Source: Anomaloglossus baeobatrachus
Lineage: Eukaryota > Chordata > Amphibia > Anura > Aromobatidae
Length of the DNA stretch: 64,000 bases
Direction of reading: 5' to 3'
Assembly: GCF_048569485.1 (NCBI RefSeq)
Contig: NC_134353.1
Span: forward strand, 531,495,008 to 531,559,007
A program made the translations under genes and the position numbers. Below, in pieces: positions 36,401-50,300 of the stretch. The notes below the pieces were generated by a model. It saw nothing but the letters and a program-made list of their open reading frames with translations. It was not told the DNA's origin and did not search any database. How positions within the stretch are numbered: position 1 is the stretch's first letter; each line of letters opens with the position of its first letter.

Positions 36401-38332
36401 CTGGACCCATGGGACCTCAATCTCATTGTGGACGGTATCCAGAGGTCCCCTTTTGAACCTCTCAAGGAATCTTCTCTTGCTCTTCTCTCCTGGAAGGTAA
36501 CATTCTTAGTGGCGATTACGTCCATCAGACAAGTTTCGGAACTGGCAGCACTCTCTTGCCGCGAACCCTTACTGATCTTTCATCAGGACAAGGTGGTTCT
36601 ACGCCCCCTTCCGGATTTTCTTCGATGGTTACTTCCCCGTTTCATATGAACGAGGACATTGTTCTGCCTTCCTTTTGTCCACACCCAGTCCATGGGGTGG
36701 AAAGAGTTCTATATTCGCTAGACCTTGTGAGGGCTCTCAGATATTACGTACCCAGGACAGCCCCTTTAGGAACATAGACTCCTTGTTTGTCATTCTTGAA
36801 AGGCCTAAGAAAGGAGAGGCAGCTTCATGGGCAACGCTGGCTCGCTGGATTTGCGCTGCGATCCAGGAGGTCTACCGCTTGCAACTCAAGCCCATTCCTA
36901 GTGGGCTGCGGACTCATTCCACGCGAGCAGTTGGCGCCTCTTGGGCCATTATTCATTAAGCATCAGGCTTCAGTAGAACAGAGGTGTAAGGCTGCGACCT
37001 GGTCTTGCCTACATACTGTTTCATAGCATTACTGAGTCCATACCCAGGCTTCGGCTGAGGCGAACCTAGGTAGGAAAATTCTGCAAACGATTTTGGAGTA
37101 CCTATCTCAGTAGGCGCTCCTGGCTATCTGGGACTGGTTCCAAGTCCTTGGGTTGCTATGTTTATTGTTTACCCACCCATGGACTGCTTTAGGACGTCCC
37201 ATAGTCCTGTGTCCCCCAATGAGGCGTCAGAGAAAAACTGATTTTTGTGTACTCACCGTAAAATAGTTTTCTCTTAGCCATCATTGGGGGACACAGCACC
37301 CTCCCTTTTGCCCTGTTGGGCCTTAGCTTTTTTCTGTCTCAGTACTTTTTTTGTTATGAGTATTCACTCACGTTTTTTTTGTTACTTCTTCTCCTACTGC
37401 TTATGTACTAAAACTGAAGTAGCCTGGCTGGGCCAGGGGGTGTATACTGCAGGGGAGGAGCTAACATCTTTGCATCTTAGTGTCCTCCTATGGATAAGCA
37501 GCATAACACCCATGGTCCTGTGTCCCCCAATGATGGCTAAGAGAAAACGATTTTACGGTGAGTACACAAAAATCAGTTTTTTCTTGAGACCGGAGAGAAT
37601 TTTTATTAAGATTTGTAAATTGCAAAGTCGCTCTTTCTTTTTTGTAATACATCCACTTTGATTTTACCAGGCTAATGGAATGGTCTTCCAGTATCTGGTA
37701 CAGGGTATCTGACTTCACTGGAAGTCTCTCTGTATAGGGACTATTGATACGTGATCTTGTACATAATTGCATTATATAGGGTCAAATTAAAGACCCAGCC
37801 AAGTAGGTCGCATTATAGAGAAAATTTTGTAATTAATGCTATTCTGTTAATCAGTTTCTTCTTTTGTCCCCCCCCCCCCCCCCCCCCCCTTTTTTTGGAT
37901 GAAACTTTAACCATTTGGCAGCTGTGTATAATGGAAAACACTCCTCAGGTACAGAACCACAATTTCAGTGTGAAATGCAATTTTTGTAAACTGAGCTAAA
38001 TGAAATCTTTCTGTACCTTTTTGTATTGTTAGTATTCCCAAACAAAGATTCTGCCATTAAGAACAGGAAGCTAAGTGATTCCTTGAGTTTTTTGGATGTC
38101 ACAGATTCCCCAGTGTTCACACCTACAGAAAGGTAAATGTTCCATAATGAGTCTCCTTCATTTGTTAAGGGCACTTCTGTTTTTAGTCAAAAAGGCTATA
38201 CTTCTACAAGCATGTTCTCAGTAAACCCAGAAACTAATATCGAACAAGGAAAAAAAAAAAATGTTTTCGGCACTGACTGACAGAGCATCTCCTGCAGTCG
38301 GTGGTGGTGGTGGTGGTGGTGGTGGTAGTGGT

Positions 38333-38363
<31 letters not shown>

Positions 38364-41300
38364 CTGTAAATGAACACTGCAGATTTTTCGCTTCGATTTC
38401 TGCATAGGTTGGCAGTGGCAAATTTAACCCCTTCATCACCGGGGGGGGTTTCCCGAGAGCCGTAACTTTTTTTTTTTTCCCATCAATCTTGCCATATGAT
38501 GCTTATTTTTTGCGGAACGAGTTGTACTTTTAAATGAAACCATGAGTTTTACCATTTAAGTATCAAGTGCGGAAAAATTGCAAAAAAAAAAAAAAAGTGC
38601 AATTACACAACTTTGTTTTTGGGATATTTTATTCAGTGTTCACTATATGGTAAAACGGATGTCGGTGTGATGCCTTAAGGCAAATGAGAATATTCCGGCA
38701 CACGGACTACCCCAAATAAAGTAAAGAGACTTGGATTATGCAAATTTACTGGATGTAATAACTTTGGAAACAATGGTAGAGGATTCCTCCTTCCTCAGAT
38801 GGTTTGTACTTTGGACAATATTTTTTTGGCTCCAGCTCCTGGCCTCAGTCATAACTTGAATTATCAATGTCGCAAACTAATTTTTCCACTTTCTCCTATA
38901 ACAATGAGGAATCCTGAGAAGCATTGAGAGGAAGTGACTCATGTTAGCTACAGGAATCATCACTTGACCCTGTGCTACCATGGCAACCACCGAAAGTCAC
39001 GTGACTTCCGATGGGGGCGGGGTAAGTCACTGTAATGGCGTCACGCATGTACATCTCTCTGCCAGATTTTGGCAGTGAGATGTAAGGGGTTAATGGTCGC
39101 GGGTGGAAGCGATTCCACTCGCGACTAGCAGGCACACGTCAGCTGTTAAAAACAGCTGATATGTGCGCGGATCGCCGCGACATGCCCACGGCAGGTGGCG
39201 GGGATTAACCTCACACGATCCATGACGTACCCAGTACGTCATGGGTCGTTAAGGGGTTTAAGTTTGCCTCAAGCCACCTGGGAGACACACCAAACCTGTG
39301 GAAGAAGGTTCTCTGGTCAGATGAAACCAAAATTGAACTATTTGGGCACAATGCCAAAACAATGTTTGGCGTAAAAGCAACACAGCTCATCACCCTGAAC
39401 ACACCATCCACACTGTCAAACATTATGGCAGCATCATGCTTTGGGCCTGCTTTTCTTCAGCAGACAGGGACAGGTAAGATGGTTAAAATTGATGGGAAGA
39501 TGGATGGAGCCAAATACAGGACCATTCTTGAAGAAAACCTGTTGGCGTCTGCAAAAGACCTGAGACTGGGACGGAGATTTGTTGTCCAACAAGACAATGA
39601 TCCAAAACATAAAGCAAAATCTATAATGGAATGTTTCACAAATAAACGTATCCAGGTGTTAGACTGGCCAAGTCAAAGTCCAGACCTGAACCCAATCGAG
39701 AATCTGTGGAAAGAGCTGAAAACTGCTGTTCACATATGCTCTGCATCCAATCTTACTGACCTCGAGCTGTTCGCAAAGGAAGAATGGGCAGGAATTTCAG
39801 TCTCTTGATGTGCAAAACTGATAGAGACATACCCCAAGCGACTTTCAGCTGTAATAATCGCAGCAAAAGGTGGCGCTACAAAGTATTAACACTAGAAGTC
39901 CCAGGAATTTCGAGCTCCATAGGGTTCCAATGGTAGAAATGTTAAATGACCCTCTCTGGGACTTCTAGTGTTAAAGGGGACAAATAATATTGCACGCCCC
40001 ACTTTAGTTTTTTTTTTTTTAAAGTTTTTAAAATGAGTACATTTTGTACAACTTCACAATTGTGTCCCACTTGTTGTTGATTCTTCACCATAACATTAAA
40101 TTTTTTATCTTTTGTTTGAAGCTTGAAATGTGGGAAAACGTTAAAAAATTCAACGGAGCCGAATACTTTCGCAAGGCACTGTATGTGTGTATATGTAAAT
40201 AAGAGGTCCTTGGGTTACCCTTTTTATGGCCAAGGGCACAGTGCCCTCTCTTGCCAGCTCGCTTGGTGTCCTCTGAACTTCCCCTTGGCTTAATTGGCAT
40301 CTTGGTCATAATTTCCGACCCTACACATTTGCTTTAACAATACAGGACCTGAGCATGCGCTAAAGTGTGCTCATATCCCTCTTTTTTTTTTTTTTTCTTC
40401 CTGCATAAGCCACTCCATACAGACTAGCCAGATGGGTTCACTCAATAATGGTTGGCCGATGCAGACATTTGCTAGTCCCTGTGTCAGTGAAGATGTGTGG
40501 AACCAGGGATTCTACGCAGGCAGCAGTTGCTCTGAGCAGACACTGTCAAGCATGCAAAGCGAAAGTGCGGAGGATGCTATTGAGGAGTGAGATGATGCAT
40601 TGAGCCTTTATAGATGCTAAGGTTGCACCAAGAAGTCCTCACTTGGCAATGGAATACAACTTAACACTAAAGTAGTGAAATCTATACTCTGGTATGATTC
40701 TTTATAGGGGCAAATTTGATTGTATAAGTGGTAAGAATTTTAGTTTTGGGGGTGATTAGACTCACTTTAAGGCCACTTTCACACGTCTGTGTTTTCGGTA
40801 TGTGTGACGTCCGTTTTACACACGAACCTGGAGACATGTAGACCTATAAAAAAAGAAATAAATGGGCTTACACACATGTCTGTGTTTTGACATGGACCTG
40901 TGCCTGTGTGGAGCACACATGTGTCCGTGTGCTCCACATGGGGACATGTCCGTGTGACACGTCTTGGAGAAAACACATCTTTGAAATAAAATTGAAAATT
41001 TCTCTACTCGCCTATGTCCAACATTGCTTTCTTCAGCGCTGCTGTCATTTGCTTTTGGTCTCGCTCATTATGCTCATGAATATTCACTGCACCGCGGACC
41101 CAGAAGCAGCATCAGTGCCGGAGGCAGCAGCGGGGACAGTTGAGTATAGAATTTTTTGCTGTCCGTATGCTATGCTGAATACGCACACATGCGCACATAC
41201 ACCACGAACCGTGCAAAACAGACCTAAAGGGAATCTGTCACCACATTTTTACTACCTAATTTGCGTGAAGCATAATGTAGCGCGAGTGATCCCCCAACCT

Positions 41301-44300
41301 TTTTGACCTTGAAAGCCACATAACAGCTGTAAGAGAATATCGCGAGCTGCATCCAGCTCCTGTCCCCTTAACGGTAGTGACACCAAGAGCCCCTATTTCT
41401 AGTTTAATGAAAGCCAAAGCTTCCACAGAAATCACAAAGATCCAGGGGTTCCCACAATACTTCCATTCAAATCTGCTTTTCTGTGTGGGCAAACTCTCAA
41501 AATTCATCATCTGGAGATCTGCTCTTCATATCTGTTTGCGAGGCCTGATGTCAAGGGTGTAACAATCGCGGTCACAAGGATCGTGATTGGGCCCGAGGGT
41601 GAAAGGGGCCTGCCGACTCCAGCACCTGTGTAAGCTGGATGTGTGTCCGAGGGTGTGCATCCAGCTGAAACGTATTACAGCACAGAGACCGGTCAGTTCC
41701 TTGCACTGCAATGTGCCAGCCGCCAATTAAGGATATGAATATTTACTGCTTCCCATACCCATAGTCCCGCCCACTTCTTTGCATTGAAGCCAATGCTGGG
41801 AGGTGGATGGAATTATGGGAGTAGGGAGCAGTGATTATGCATGTGCTTTAATAGTGGCACACGTGAGCGCCCAGCTGCTGGCTTCCTGCAGCAGCTGGGC
41901 GGTAATGTGTGCCACTATGAAAAAAATATGGATAGTCACTGCTCCCTACGCCCATTATCCCGGGTGCAATGACTATGGCTGCTGTGTAAGTGGGCGTGCA
42001 TGATGGTGACATCATTCACTGTGCTGCTTACATGCGGAGGTCAGTTTCTGGCATGACCGCATTGAAGAAGGAAGGTGGGTATAGGCTCCATGCGCACACT
42101 GCAGTTTTTTTTTTTTTTTCTCGGACTCCTCATTGGGGGACACAGGACCATGGGTGTTATGCTGCCTATCCATAGGAGGACACGAAGTAGATGCAAAAGC
42201 ATAGCTCCTCTTCTGCAGTATACACCCCCTGGCCGGGCCAGGCAAGCTCAGTTTTAGCTTAGTGTCTGTAGGAGGCACTTCCTTTCAAGGTTTGTTATTT
42301 TTTGAGGGCGACTGTTTCCTTTTGGGACCGATCTCCCACTACCATCAACGGGTGGGAACGTGAAGCGCTGCCTACACGTACCCCCTCCCGCGACGCTGGA
42401 TCCTGGGCTGGACAACTGGTTCCACAGACACCGATTTTTTTTTTTTTTTTTTTTTTTTTTTTCCCAAAGCCCAGGGTAGAGGCCTGTGCCCTATAGCCCA
42501 ATTCCTCAGCCCCTCTCTGCAGGCTCTGAGATGAAGATGGCACTGATTCCTCAGCCCCTCTCCGCAGGCTCTGAGTTGAATATGACAACGACACAGCAAG
42601 CTGGCTCTGCTATTTTCACTGCCTGGAGAGCAGGTGAGATCCCCCTGACTGGGTTCCCAGAGAAAGGGAGAAAGGACGCTGCAGGGAAGTTTCCCAGGCC
42701 ATTTACAGTATTTATGTGCAAGGAGCAAGGATCCTGCACACAGAGTGTTAACTTTCTCTAGCTTGCTGGCTGGGGGGAAGTTCTGCTGTTTGCAGAAAGT
42801 CTTGCAGATAATGGTGGCAGGGGGAGGGCCCAGGGCTCAGGGACTCACCCTGTGTATTATCTGCTCTGTTTATTTGCTCCAGCAAAAGCCGGCTGATAAC
42901 CACCGGTGACAAGCTGTGTGCTGACTGTAGAGAGGGAGAAAAACTCAGAAGCTCCCTTCCTGACGTTTTTTACTACCCACAGCAGGGGGGGGGGGGGCAC
43001 ACTGACTCATCTTCCCACTCTTTTAGTGCTAAGCCCCGCCCCCCATGGCCGCGATAAGCCCCCCCTCCCCCCCCCTTCCCCAGGGAAGCGTGCGAGATCT
43101 TCTTAGAGCAGCCTTCCTGAGGACAGGGCCATCGGCTGATTCTGGTGAGGTGCTTGCTTCAATTGTAGCTCTGCTGAGCATTGCTCCCCCTCCTGGCATA
43201 CTCCTATTAGGAACATGCAGAATTCAAAAGGCACCAAGAGGGCTAAGGCTCACATAGTCTGTTATTCAGCCTGCACTGCCTGCCACGTTGAGCTACCACG
43301 TAAACACACCTCTTCTCTCTGTGAGTCCTGTGCCCCTATAGCCCTCCCAAGACCCCCCTGCCACCACTGCCGCAACCGGCAGCCCAGAGTTTAGGGCCCC
43401 CAGCCCACCGGAATGGGCACAGTTTCTGTCCCAATCCATGGAAAAACTCACAGAACCTGGTTCTGGCTATGCAATGTAGTCCTCCACACCCTTCTGGGTC
43501 CCTGGACGGAACGCAGCCTGAGGATACCCCTATGGAGGATCCTTCTGAGGTAATCCGGGCACATGCTTCACCGGTTGCAGGGATCAGGAAAAGGGAACAC
43601 GGCCGGGTGTCTCCAGCGGGCTCTCCCTCGGGAGCACACAGGGCAGGCTCTCCCACACGCTCCACGGCTTCTGAAGAGCTGGAGGAGGGAGAATGCTGTT
43701 TGTACCAGGAGGATTCCTTGGTTTCATCAACCCCAGATGAACAAACTGCAATAGACTCCCTTATAGCAGCAATCAACCATACTCTGCATGTGGAGGATCC
43801 CCCATCCACTACCACTGACCATGCGGTCTCCTTTAAGAGGGCAAGGAAACCCCAAAAGGTTTTCGCTGATCACCCAGAGTTTCAGGATATCCTCACAAAG
43901 CAAAGGGAGAAGCCTGACAGGCGCTTCGGTAACCGAAAACTCATGGAGTCCGGTACCCTTTTGCCTCACCTGCCCCTAAGGGCTGGGCCGATCCGCCCTC
44001 GGTCGAAACGTCCGCCCCCCCCCCCTCCCGGTCTCCCGCCTTACCACAAAGACACTCCTGTCTTTACCCGATGGTTCTTCCATTAAGGACCCGACAGACA
44101 GACAGGTGGAGCACCTCGCCCGCTCTGCTTTTGACGCTGCGGGTTCCTCCCTCTCGCCCTCCTTTTGCCTCTGTGTGGGTCGCAAAGGCGATCTCGGTCT
44201 GGGCAGAATCCCTTATCACTTCGCCTGAGGAATCCCAGTTCACTCACAACTTCACAGAGGTAACAGCTCAAATTGCCACTGCGGCGGAGTACCTCATCCA

Positions 44301-47300
44301 GGCCTCCATGGACGCTGCTACCTGCGCAGCGTTTGCCACCTCAAATACCATAGCCATCCGTAGAGCTCTCTGGCTCCGACAATGGCGAGCGGACTCTGCC
44401 TCCAAGAAGTTTCTCACTGGCCTTCTTTTTTCCAGACAGATTGGCGAACGTCTGGACAAGCTCATTTCTGACGCCACGGGAGGAAAGAGTACCTCCCTCC
44501 CCCCAGCTGAAGTCCAGGACGTCCTTCACCAGACGTCCACAGTCCTCGTTCCGCTCCTTTCGGAACTCATTTGGTTGGTCGACATCCCGTGCTGTCCCCG
44601 CCACCAGCCGCGGACTACGCAGGGACCGACCTTCTCAGCTATCCCCTAAACCCACTTCGTCATGGCAGAGCGGTACGCTGCCTTCTACGTCCTCCGTCTT
44701 GTTCCATTCGATTCAGCATCAAAGTGCTCGGCATTTATTATTATTTATTCCCATCTAGTTCCCCCGTACAAACGGCCGCTGGAACCATGGGACCTCAACC
44801 TCGTTCTGGACGGTCTCCAGAGGTCTCCCTTTGAACCTCTCAAGGAATCCTCCCTTGCTCTTCTGTCCTGGAAGGTAACATTCTTAGTGGCAATTACGTC
44901 CATAGACGGGTTTCGGAGCTGGCAGTACTCTTGCCGCGAGCCTTTTCTGATCTTTCACCAGGGCAAGGTGGTTCTGCGCCCCTTCCGGATTTCCTTCCAA
45001 AGGTTCTTACCCCGTTTCATTTGAACGAGGAGATTGTTCTGCCTTTTTTGTCCACACCCAGTTCATAGGGTGGAAAGGTCTTTGCATTCGTTAGACCTCA
45101 TCAGAGCTCTCAGATATTACATATCCAGGACAGCCCCCTTTAGGAAAACGGACTCTTTGTTCGTCATTCCTGAGGGGCCTAAGAAGGGACAGGCAGCTTC
45201 AAAGGCGACACTGGCTCGCTGGATTCGCTCTGCGATCCAGGAAGTCTACCGCTTGCAACTCAAGCCCATTCCTAGTGGACTGCGGGCTCATTCCACGTGA
45301 GCAGTTGGTGCTTCGTGGGCCATTCGGCATCAGGCTTCAGTGGAACAGGTGTGTAAGGCTGCGACCTGGTCTAGCCTACATACGTTTTCAAAGCATTACA
45401 GAGTCCATACCCAGGTTTCAGCTGAGGCAAATCTGGGTAGGAAAATTCTGCAAACGGCAGTAGAGCACCTCTCTCAGTAGGCGCTCCAGGCTGTCCGGGA
45501 CTGGTTCCTAGTCCTTTGGTTATGTTGTCTTCTTTTATGTTTCCCACCCATGGACTGCTTTAGGACGTCCCATGGTCCTGTGTCCCCCAATGAGGCGTCA
45601 GAGAAAAACGGATTTTTGTGTACTCACCGTAAAATCGTTTTCTCTTAGCCATCATTGGGGGACACAGCACCCACCCTGTTGCCCTGTTGGGCCTTGGTTC
45701 TCTCAGTACATTATTTGGTTATGACTCTTTTTTTTTTTTTTTTTTCTCATGTTCCTCTGATAAGGTTTTACTGTGTTTTTTTTTTTTTTTTTTTTTTCTC
45801 CTACTGCTTGTGTACTAAAACTGAGCTTGCCTGACCCGGCCAGGGGGTGTATACTGCAGAGGAGGAGCTATGCTTTTGTATCTACTTAGTGTCCTCCTAT
45901 GGATAGGCAGCATAACACCCGTGGTCCTGTGTCCCCCAATGATGGCTAAGAGAAAACGATTTTACGGTGAGTACACAAAAATCTGTTTTTTTTTTTTTTT
46001 TTATACGTTTTTGGTTCAGTTTTGCCAAAAACTCTTTAATTCTCCCAGCAAAGTCTGAGAATTCTGAAATGCTGTGTGTAAACTTTTTATCTTTTTGCTT
46101 TGTGGTTTTGGGCCGACAAAAAACCCCACAAAACTGCAGTATGTCAATTTTGTCTGTGTTTTTTTTTTTTTTTTTTTTTTTTTTTTGTTTTTATCGTGCA
46201 TATTTTAGCCCTTCCAGCCATTGAGTTCACTTAAAAGCACGCATGGGATATAAACTCAGCAAAAAAACGCACAGAGGAAAAATGGGAGAAGCTTTTTACG
46301 CCTAAGAAGATCATCCCAACTGTGAAACACGGGGGTAGCAGGATCATGTTGTGGGGTTGCTTTGCATTACGGACTGGTGCACTTCACAAAATAGATGGCA
46401 TCATGAGGAAAGAAGATTATGTGGCAATACTGAAGCAACAGCTCAAGATATCAGCCAGGAACTTAAAGCTTGAGCAGAAATGGGTCTTCTAAATGAAGAA
46501 TGACCCGAAGCATACTGCTAAACAAAGTGGCTTAAGGATAACAAAGTCAATGTTTTGTTGTGGCCATCACAAAACCCTGATTTTAATCCTATTGAAAATG
46601 TATGGGCAAAGCTGAAAAGGCAGGTGCAAGCAAGGCAACCTACAAACATGGCTTAGTTACACCAGTTCTGTCAGGAGGAATGGGCCCCAATTACTACCAA
46701 CTATTGGGAGAAGCTTGTGGAGGAATATCCAAAATGTTTGACTCATACAGTTTAAGGGCAATTGTACCAAATACTAATGAAATGTGTGAAAACTTTTGAC
46801 TTTTTTCAAAAAGTAATAAAATGCCTTAAAACATTCTCTCTATCACTTCTGGAATTTGGCAAATATAAATAATTTTGGTTCCCAATTGGCCTAAAATAGG
46901 AAAGTTTTTTTTATTCTGATTTCATGTCAGATAGTGAGAAACATGCAGATGTTGTTTTTTTTTTTTTTTTTTCTTTAAGATTGTGTATGTAAACTTCTGA
47001 TATTTAACTGTATATGCCAGGATGGGGGACATATTTAGTGAGCCACAGGTTGAGGACTCTGATGTAGAGGCAAAGACCTTGAATCCATTGTCACTTACTG
47101 GGTTGTATACTGTAGGCCCGGGGCCAGACTGGGCACTAGTTCGATCCCCTCGCATGATACTCTGCTCACGCTGGCAGCACAGCAGGAGCCGAGTGTTATG
47201 CGAGTGTCCCTACGACTGAGGTCCGACTCTGCGAGCAGACCTCAGCTGCGGGGGGGGCGGGCTGGCACTGAGGGGGGGGGAGGGAGGGATTTATCTTCTT

Positions 47301-50300
47301 CTCTCCTCCGTAGCCAGCTATTGCCATTCTTGCCCTGCATCGGTGTACCGTGAGTGCAGTGCGATTTTTCTCTCGCCCCATACACTTGAATGGGTGCGAG
47401 AGAGAGTCTCGCATTACAGTCGCTGCATGCTGCGACTTGTTTTCTCGGTCCGATTTAGGGCTGCGAAAATAATCGCTCAAGTGCGCTGACACGCAAGTTA
47501 AAATTTGGTCCGAGTGGAATGCGATGTTTTATCGCACTCCACTCGCGCCGTTTTTCTCGCCATGTGTCTTAGGCCTAACATAAATAATTTACTGCTGCTA
47601 AAACAGTTACCGTATTTTTCGTACCATAAGACGCACTTTTTTCCCCCAAATGTTGGGAAGTGGGGGGTATGTCTTATGGTCTGAATATAGGGCTGCAGCA
47701 GGGAATGAGGGTGCTGTGGTGGAGCGGGTCTTCGGCGGCACGAGCAGGCTGTGGCAGCGCCTGCCGTGACCACGTGGGCTCGTTCATTACATATGCACGT
47801 CCATCCTCCCGGCCATCATCTCTCAGCGCTGAAGCCGGCGCTGACAGGTGGGCGGAATGATGGGCGGGGTGCGCGCATAGTAAACAGCCGGCCCACATGA
47901 TCACCCCTGGCAACTACAGCCTGGAGTGATCATGTGCGGCGGCTATATTCACTGCCCCCCGCGCATCATCATCAGCACGGGGGGGCAGTGAATAAGTACA
48001 GTATACTCACCATTCCCCTGCAGCTTCGCGATGTCCTCCCGTCTGCCGGTCGGCTGATCTGTGTAGAAGTGGTGTGCACAGCGATGACGTCATCGCTGTG
48101 CGCGCCGCTAGTCACGCAGGTCAGCTGACTGGCAGACAGGAGGACGAGCGGTGCTGCAGGAAAGTGACCGGTGACTGCTCCACACAGATCAGCGGCGCTG
48201 CTGCTGCCGCCATAGACAGGGGGAGGAGCAATGCTGCATGGAGCGAGGTAAGGTGAGTATAAACGGTTATTTTTTTTTTTTTTTGTGTGTGTGATACAGG
48301 ATACAGGCCATATAGCAGGATGGGGGTATATAGCAGGATGAGAGCATATACCAGGATGGGGTACATATACAAGGCAGGAGGATCATTACCAGACTGGGGT
48401 ACCTTAGCAGAGAATTTGGGGACATTACCCCCATAATAGTGTCAGCAGCAGATCCTCGCCCCATAAGTGTGTCATGACCACAATTTTTTGCTTAAATTTA
48501 TTTTCCTCCTCTAAAACCATGCGTCTTATAGTCCGAAAAATACGGTAATTTATCACCTAAAGGACTAGTACATCTGCTGCAAAGTAGTCCCTCAAAGTTT
48601 TTCTGCATAAATTAAATGTACAGCCAAAATTTAAAATTGAGCTAATTTAATGCCAGTTATTACTACAAATCACAAAAATGTATGTAACAAGAAACAGGCA
48701 TGGAATAATGGAGGAAACACTAGGGGGTGATATGAAAGTTAGCAGATGATGATTGCAAAAGACACATGGGTAATATAACAGACTGAGTATGGTATGATGC
48801 AATAAAATAGGTGTATGGATGGAACATAAATGCAGCTGCTGAAGCAACAAAACATGAAGGTAACAAGATTGATACATACCCATGAGTGTTCTGCTGGATT
48901 GGCACCAAGCCCCTGTATATAGTCTTTCTGCAGTTTATTCATCAAAGCTCTTGCTGTTCTGTTAAGTCTACACCTACCTTTTTCACCAGGTGCCCCTCTG
49001 CTTTTTTCTACTTGATTAGGTTTACTAAATTGAGAACTATTGTAATGTGGGTTTTTTTGTTTACCCTCTAGGAAATCTCTACCACTTGATAACAACAAAA
49101 TAACTCCCAGCATGCGTAGATTGTCGCTAAATGAAAATGTAAGTGTTAATTTCAATTATTTTTTTTTCTTGTGCTGTATACATAAATATAGCAAGCTTCT
49201 CTTAAAGAGAACCTGTCAGGTCAAAAAAGCGTTCTGACCTACAAGATGGATGAGCTATTACCTCTTCCTACCCATCCCTGTGTTGTTATATTGTGAAATA
49301 TGAAAGTAATATACGTTTTGTTACTTTCATATTCCCTATGTAAATAGCATAGGTCTCTAGCCCCATGGGGGGTGTCATCTCCCTGTGGGCGTCTACATGC
49401 TTTACATGGTATCCCGCCCCTGTGGGTGTGATACCTTGGATTTACATCAACGACGTCATTTCTGCAGCTTCAGAATCTCTCGCGCGTGCGTGCACTTACC
49501 ATTTTCGTCGCCTTCTCATCCTGGCACTTGCTTCTCGGTTTCTGACGCGCACTGCGCATGACAGGAACCGCAGGCGTCTTCTAAGCATGCGCAGTGCGCG
49601 TTAGAAGCTGACACACGAACACCAGGATGAGGCGGTAGTGAGAATGGTAAGCGCATGCACACGCAAGATTCTGAAGGAGAGATGGTCACGTCGTTGATGT
49701 AAATCCATGGTATCACGCCCAAAGGGGTGTGATATCATGGAAAGCATGTCGACGCCCACAGGGCGATGAGACGCCCATGGAGCGACCCTGTCATTTACAT
49801 AGGGAATATGTAAGTAAAAACGTATTTTATTACTTTCATATTACATTAATATCACAACACAGGGATGGGTAGGAAGGGGTTAGGAGCTCACACATGCTGC
49901 TGCTTGTAGGTCAGAACGCTTTTTTGACCTGACAGGTTCCCTTTAATGGTGCCTGAAGGTATAGACTTAAATGATAAAATTCTGACCGTGGAAAAAAAGC
50001 AGGGTTCTAATTAAAATTAACCTCTACACGACAGTTGACGTACTGGGTATGTCATGAAAGTCAGTGTCATTCTGAACAAGGACGTACCCAGTAGGTTATG
50101 GCAATCGCGGGGGTTCCCGCACTGTGCCATCGCCCCTTGATCTCCAGCTTATCTTGTAGCTGGGACCCGGCTCTCACTGCCAGGAGCGGTGCCCACGCCG
50201 ATTCACGCAGTTTAACCCCGATCGCAACGTTTAGGAGGCAGGAGAGGAATTGCTTACCTTTCCCTGGCAATCGGGCCCCTGTAATGTGATTTCAGGGACC

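Larger units (their letters stand above)
26477..37583 (+). mobile_element. DIRS-type element, family 2, with a LINE inserted
   Basis: The left inverted repeat is about 26477-26621, the right about 37408-37583, and the internal complementary region about 37190-37310. Without the LINE (30083-35757 plus one duplication copy) the element is about 5.4 kb. Parts seen in order: leader with a run of about 42 T (26947-26988), gag-like region (about 27700-28620), reverse transcriptase-like region (about 28900-29220, [12 protein letters not shown]), RNase H-like region (about 29590-30060, [16 protein letters not shown]), and after the LINE the recombinase region (about 35960-37110, [19 protein letters not shown]). 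It is broken in many places and is older than the family-1 copies. Confidence 0.85.

Noticed and set aside
43336-43815. Minus-strand 159-residue frame
   Set aside because: It is antisense to the gag-like region of the family-2 DIRS copy and has no family feature.
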